DNA from: Paenirhodobacter hankyongi | GTDB lineage: Bacteria > Pseudomonadota > Alphaproteobacteria > Rhodobacterales > Rhodobacteraceae | NCBI RefSeq assembly: GCF_003664585.1 | Contig: NZ_RCHI01000007.1 | Coordinates: 124,001-188,000, forward strand | Length of the DNA stretch: 64,000 bases | Reading direction: 5' to 3' | In this document: positions 61,599 through 64,000 of the stretch, in pieces | Layout of the letters: each line of letters opens with the position of its first letter | How positions within the stretch are numbered: the stretch's first letter is position 1 | Notes under the pieces: model-generated | What the model saw: only the letters and a program-made list of their open reading frames with translations | What the model was told of the DNA's origin: nothing | The model's database searches: none | Made by a program: the position numbers and the translations under genes

Positions 61599-62497
61599 TG
61601 TGCACGGTTTGCGGTTGCGGCGGACACAGCGTGGAGGACGCGTTCCGCGCCCATCTGGAAAAGACCGGGCAGGCGGGGGCACCGCTTGCGGCCAAGCCCG
61701 CGGCCCATCCCGCGCCGCTGCAAAGCGTGGCGATCCCGGCCCTTGGCGGGGCGCTGCATGACCACGGCCATGCGCATGCGGGCGGTGATATCCACCTTGG
61801 CCACGGCCCCGCCGGCACTGAGGTTCCTGGCATGAGCCAGGAGCGGCTGATCGAGATCGAGACCGACATCCTGTCGAAGAACGACGCCTTCGCCGCGCGC
61901 AACCGCGCCGCGATCACCGCCCGCCATGCCTTCGCGACGAACCTCGTCTCCTCGCCCGGCTCGGGCAAGACCACGCTTCTGTGCCGCACCATCGAGATGT
62001 TGGGCGAGGTGCCGCTCGCGGTGATCGAGGGCGACCAGCAGACCACGAACGACGCCGACCGCATCCGCGCCACCGGCGCCCCGGCGATCCAGGTGAACAC
62101 CGGCAAGGGCTGTCACCTCGACGGCCGGATGGTCGAGGCGGCGCTTGCGCGTCTTGGCCTGCCCGAGGGCGCGTTTCTCTTCATCGAGAATGTCGGCAAC
62201 CTCGTCTGCCCGGCGGCCTTTGACCTCGGCGAGGACGCCAAGGTTGCCATCCTCAGCGTCACCGAGGGCGAGGACAAGCCGCTGAAATACCCCGACATGT
62301 TCGCCGCGGCGGGGCTGGCGATCCTGAACAAGGTCGACCTTGCGCCCTATTGCGACGTCGATCTCGACCTCTACGAGGCGAATGTGAAGCGGGTGAACCC
62401 GGCGATCGAGGTGCTGCGCGTCTCGGCCCGCACCGGCGAGGGGATGCAGGCCTGGCTTGACTGGCTGCGCGCGGGCCTTGCGCGAAAGGGCGCGTGA
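61598..62497 (+). CDS. hypB: Nickel-inserting GTPase HypB
   Basis: A 299-residue GTPase. The N-terminal nickel motif is CTVCGCG (Cys2, Cys5, Cys7), followed by a modest His stretch [17 protein letters not shown], less extensive than the long His runs of some HypB proteins. P-loop SSPGSGKTT, Mg-binding EGDQQT and guanine motif NKVD are present. It works with HypA and stores or inserts nickel. Confidence 0.97.
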   Translation: MCTVCGCGGHSVEDAFRAHLEKTGQAGAPLAAKPAAHPAPLQSVAIPALGGALHDHGHAHAGGDIHLGHGPAGTEVPGMSQERLIEIETDILSKNDAFAARNRAAITARHAFATNLVSSPGSGKTTLLCRTIEMLGEVPLAVIEGDQQTTNDADRIRATGAPAIQVNTGKGCHLDGRMVEAALARLGLPEGAFLFIENVGNLVCPAAFDLGEDAKVAILSVTEGEDKPLKYPDMFAAAGLAILNKVDLAPYCDVDLDLYEANVKRVNPAIEVLRVSARTGEGMQAWLDWLRAGLARKGA

Positions 62498-63972
62498 TGG
62501 CGGCCTCCACCCCGGCGATCCTGCTTGTCGATGACGAGCCGCACTCGGCCCTCGCCATGAAGATGGCGCTCGAGGACGAGTTCGAGATTCTCACCGCGCC
62601 CTCGGCCGAAGAGGCGATCGCGGTGCTCGAGGATCAGTGGGTGCAGGTGATCTTCTGCGACCAGCGCATGCCCGGCCGCTCGGGCGTCGAGTTCCTCACC
62701 GAGGTGCGCGAGCGCTGGCCCGAGACTGTGCGCATCGTCATCACCGGCTATACCGACAGCAACTCGATGGTGGCGGCGATCAACGAGGCCGGGGTGCATC
62801 AGTTCATCGCCAAGCCCTGGCATCCCGAACAGCTTCTGGCGGCGGCGCGCAACGCGGCGAAGATGTTCGCGCTGGCGCGTGAGAACGAGCGGCTGTCGCT
62901 CGAGATGCGCTTTTTGAACACCACGACCGAGACCCGGGTCGAGAAGCGCCGCCGCGCGCTGCGCGAGGGCATGGGGTTCGAGACCATCCTGCGCAGCCCG
63001 AATTCCGCGATGAACACGGCGGTGAAGCTGGCGCGGCAATATGCGACCTTCGATGTCCCGGTGCTGCTGACCGGCGAGCCGGGCACCGGCAAGGGGCAGA
63101 TGGCGCGGGCGATGCACTATGGCTCGCTGCGCTCGGACAAGCCGTTCTATGAACTTTCGATCGCCGGCATGCCCGAGGAGCTCGCGATGATCGAGCTGTT
63201 CGGGGCGAAGCGCGGCGTGCTGCCGGGCGGCATGGCGCGGATCGGGCTGGCGCAGAAGGCCGACCGCGGCACGCTCTATCTTGCGGGGCTCGAGGCGGCG
63301 AGCCCGGCGCTGCAGCTCGCGCTGCTGCGGATGCTGGCCGAGGGCACGATCACCCCGGTCGGCGGGCAGGAAAGCGTCAGCACCAACCTGCGGCTGATCG
63401 CGGGGGCGGCCTGCGACCTGCGCAGCGCGGTCGCCGAGGGCCGCTTTCGCGCCGATCTTTACTATGCCATCGCGCTTGGCGAGATCGCGCTTTTGCCGCT
63501 GCGCGCGCGGCGCGGCGATGTCGCGATGCTCGCGCAGGCGATCCTGTCGGAGGCCGCCGGGGCGCATGGCAAGCCGATCCTCGGCTTCGAGGCGGCGGCG
63601 CTGGAGTTCCTGGAGAACTACGACTGGCCCGGCAATCTGCGCGAGCTGACGAACGAGATCACCCGGATGCTGATCTTCGCGCAGGAAAATGTGCTGGGCG
63701 CCGAGCTGATCTCGCGCCATATCCTGCAGGCGGCGCCCTCGGACGAGGGGGCGGACCGGGCCGCGGAAGAGGTGATGACCGCCGAGGGCTCGCTGAAGGA
63801 CCGCATCGAGCTGATCGAGATGCGGATCCTGCGCGAGACCCTGACGCGGCAGCGCTGGAACAAGAGCCGGGCGGCGGCCGAGCTTGGGCTGTCGCGGGTC
63901 GGGTTGCGGGCGAAACTGGACCGTTACGGGATCACCGATCCCTCGGCGGCAAGCGAGGAGGAGGAGATCTGA
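62497..63972 (+). CDS. hupR: NtrC-family response regulator of hydrogenase genes
   Basis: A 491-residue response regulator. The receiver has Asp12-Asp13, phospho-acceptor Asp55 (FCDQRMPG) and Lys106 (IAKPW). The central AAA+ domain has GEPGTGKG at 193-200 but lacks the sigma-54 contact [19 protein letters not shown] (233-245) stands in its place. Walker B reads TLYLAGLE without the Asp-Glu. A Fis-type helix-turn-helix ends the protein ([19 protein letters not shown]). R. capsulatus HupR is known to act without sigma-54 and to be active unphosphorylated; these changes fit. The ATG at 62497 shares a base with the hypB stop. Confidence 0.95.
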   Translation: MAASTPAILLVDDEPHSALAMKMALEDEFEILTAPSAEEAIAVLEDQWVQVIFCDQRMPGRSGVEFLTEVRERWPETVRIVITGYTDSNSMVAAINEAGVHQFIAKPWHPEQLLAAARNAAKMFALARENERLSLEMRFLNTTTETRVEKRRRALREGMGFETILRSPNSAMNTAVKLARQYATFDVPVLLTGEPGTGKGQMARAMHYGSLRSDKPFYELSIAGMPEELAMIELFGAKRGVLPGGMARIGLAQKADRGTLYLAGLEAASPALQLALLRMLAEGTITPVGGQESVSTNLRLIAGAACDLRSAVAEGRFRADLYYAIALGEIALLPLRARRGDVAMLAQAILSEAAGAHGKPILGFEAAALEFLENYDWPGNLRELTNEITRMLIFAQENVLGAELISRHILQAAPSDEGADRAAEEVMTAEGSLKDRIELIEMRILRETLTRQRWNKSRAAAELGLSRVGLRAKLDRYGITDPSAASEEEEI

Positions 63973-63973
63973 G

Positions 63974-64000
63974 ATGTGCCTTGGGATTCCGGGACAGATC
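63974..64000 (+). CDS. hypC: HypC hydrogenase maturation chaperone (partial, cut by window end)
   Basis: Nine codons are visible: MCLGIPGQI, with the essential Cys2 and the family N-terminal motif. The start lies just after the hupR stop, preceded by GAGGAGATC. In R. capsulatus hypC, hypD and hypE follow hupR, so the cluster continues beyond the window. Confidence 0.9.

Noticed and set aside
61738-61815. His-rich part of HypB as a separate nickel-storage gene
   Set aside because: It is in frame within hypB and belongs to the normal N-terminal region of that protein.

Overview
The window is chromosomal DNA of very high GC content, with tightly packed, translationally coupled genes. Its right third carries hupTUV-hypF-hupSLC-hupDFGHJK-hypAB-hupR-hypC in the order known from Rhodobacter capsulatus. 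Together with a GapR-family protein, a 9-of-10 match to the FnrL box and an IHF site before hupS, this points to a purple non-sulfur alphaproteobacterium of the Rhodobacter group. The species cannot be fixed from the sequence alone.

Region 1 (46-21652) is a large catabolic locus built from two diverging gene blocks. The leftward blocks hold a split thiamine-diphosphate decarboxylase, a GMC oxidoreductase, an amidohydrolase, a Rieske-oxygenase catalytic subunit without a Rieske domain, a molybdenum hydroxylase (FAD and Mo domains fused, [2Fe-2S] subunit separate) and an aldehyde dehydrogenase. They also hold a stand-alone Rieske protein, a GST-like protein and a LysR regulator. The rightward block holds a BMP-type (purine-nucleoside-like) ABC importer, an 8-oxoguanine-deaminase-like enzyme, a second Rieske-less catalytic subunit and a guanine deaminase, followed by a convergent molybdenum-cofactor nucleotidyltransferase. 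Two near-identical 17-bp palindromes (10023-10039 and 12647-12663) sit before the blocks and suggest one regulon. I read it as uptake and oxidation of a purine-like or N-methylated N-heterocycle through a split Rieske oxygenase. This is the most interesting system here; the substrate is unknown.

Region 2 (21743-30000) is mixed: a DksA/TraR-type protein behind an FnrL-like box, a FadB/FadJ-like protein that has lost key catalytic motifs, two small genes, a lone Fe3+-type ABC permease, tRNA-Thr(TGT) and a decayed stretch with an IS3-type transposase relic. Region 3 (28993-38250) has an agmatinase-family ureohydrolase, a creatininase, two SDRs, a taurine/nitrate-type ABC importer and a TetR regulator. 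A metallo-beta-lactamase-fold hydrolase and a sarcosine-oxidase-like FAD enzyme follow. The set suggests use of creatinine or a related guanidino compound. Region 4 (38279-46893) has a LysR/GNAT/MFS group, a TPP riboswitch controlling ykoF-thiXZY (thiamine-precursor uptake), a PanE-like reductase and a flavoprotein dehydrogenase.

Region 5 (47004-64000) is the uptake-hydrogenase locus. HupUV senses H2 and signals to kinase HupT and response regulator HupR, which control the membrane-bound HupSLC enzyme. HupD, F, G, H, J, K and HypA, B, C, F mature the NiFe enzyme. The window ends nine codons into hypC.
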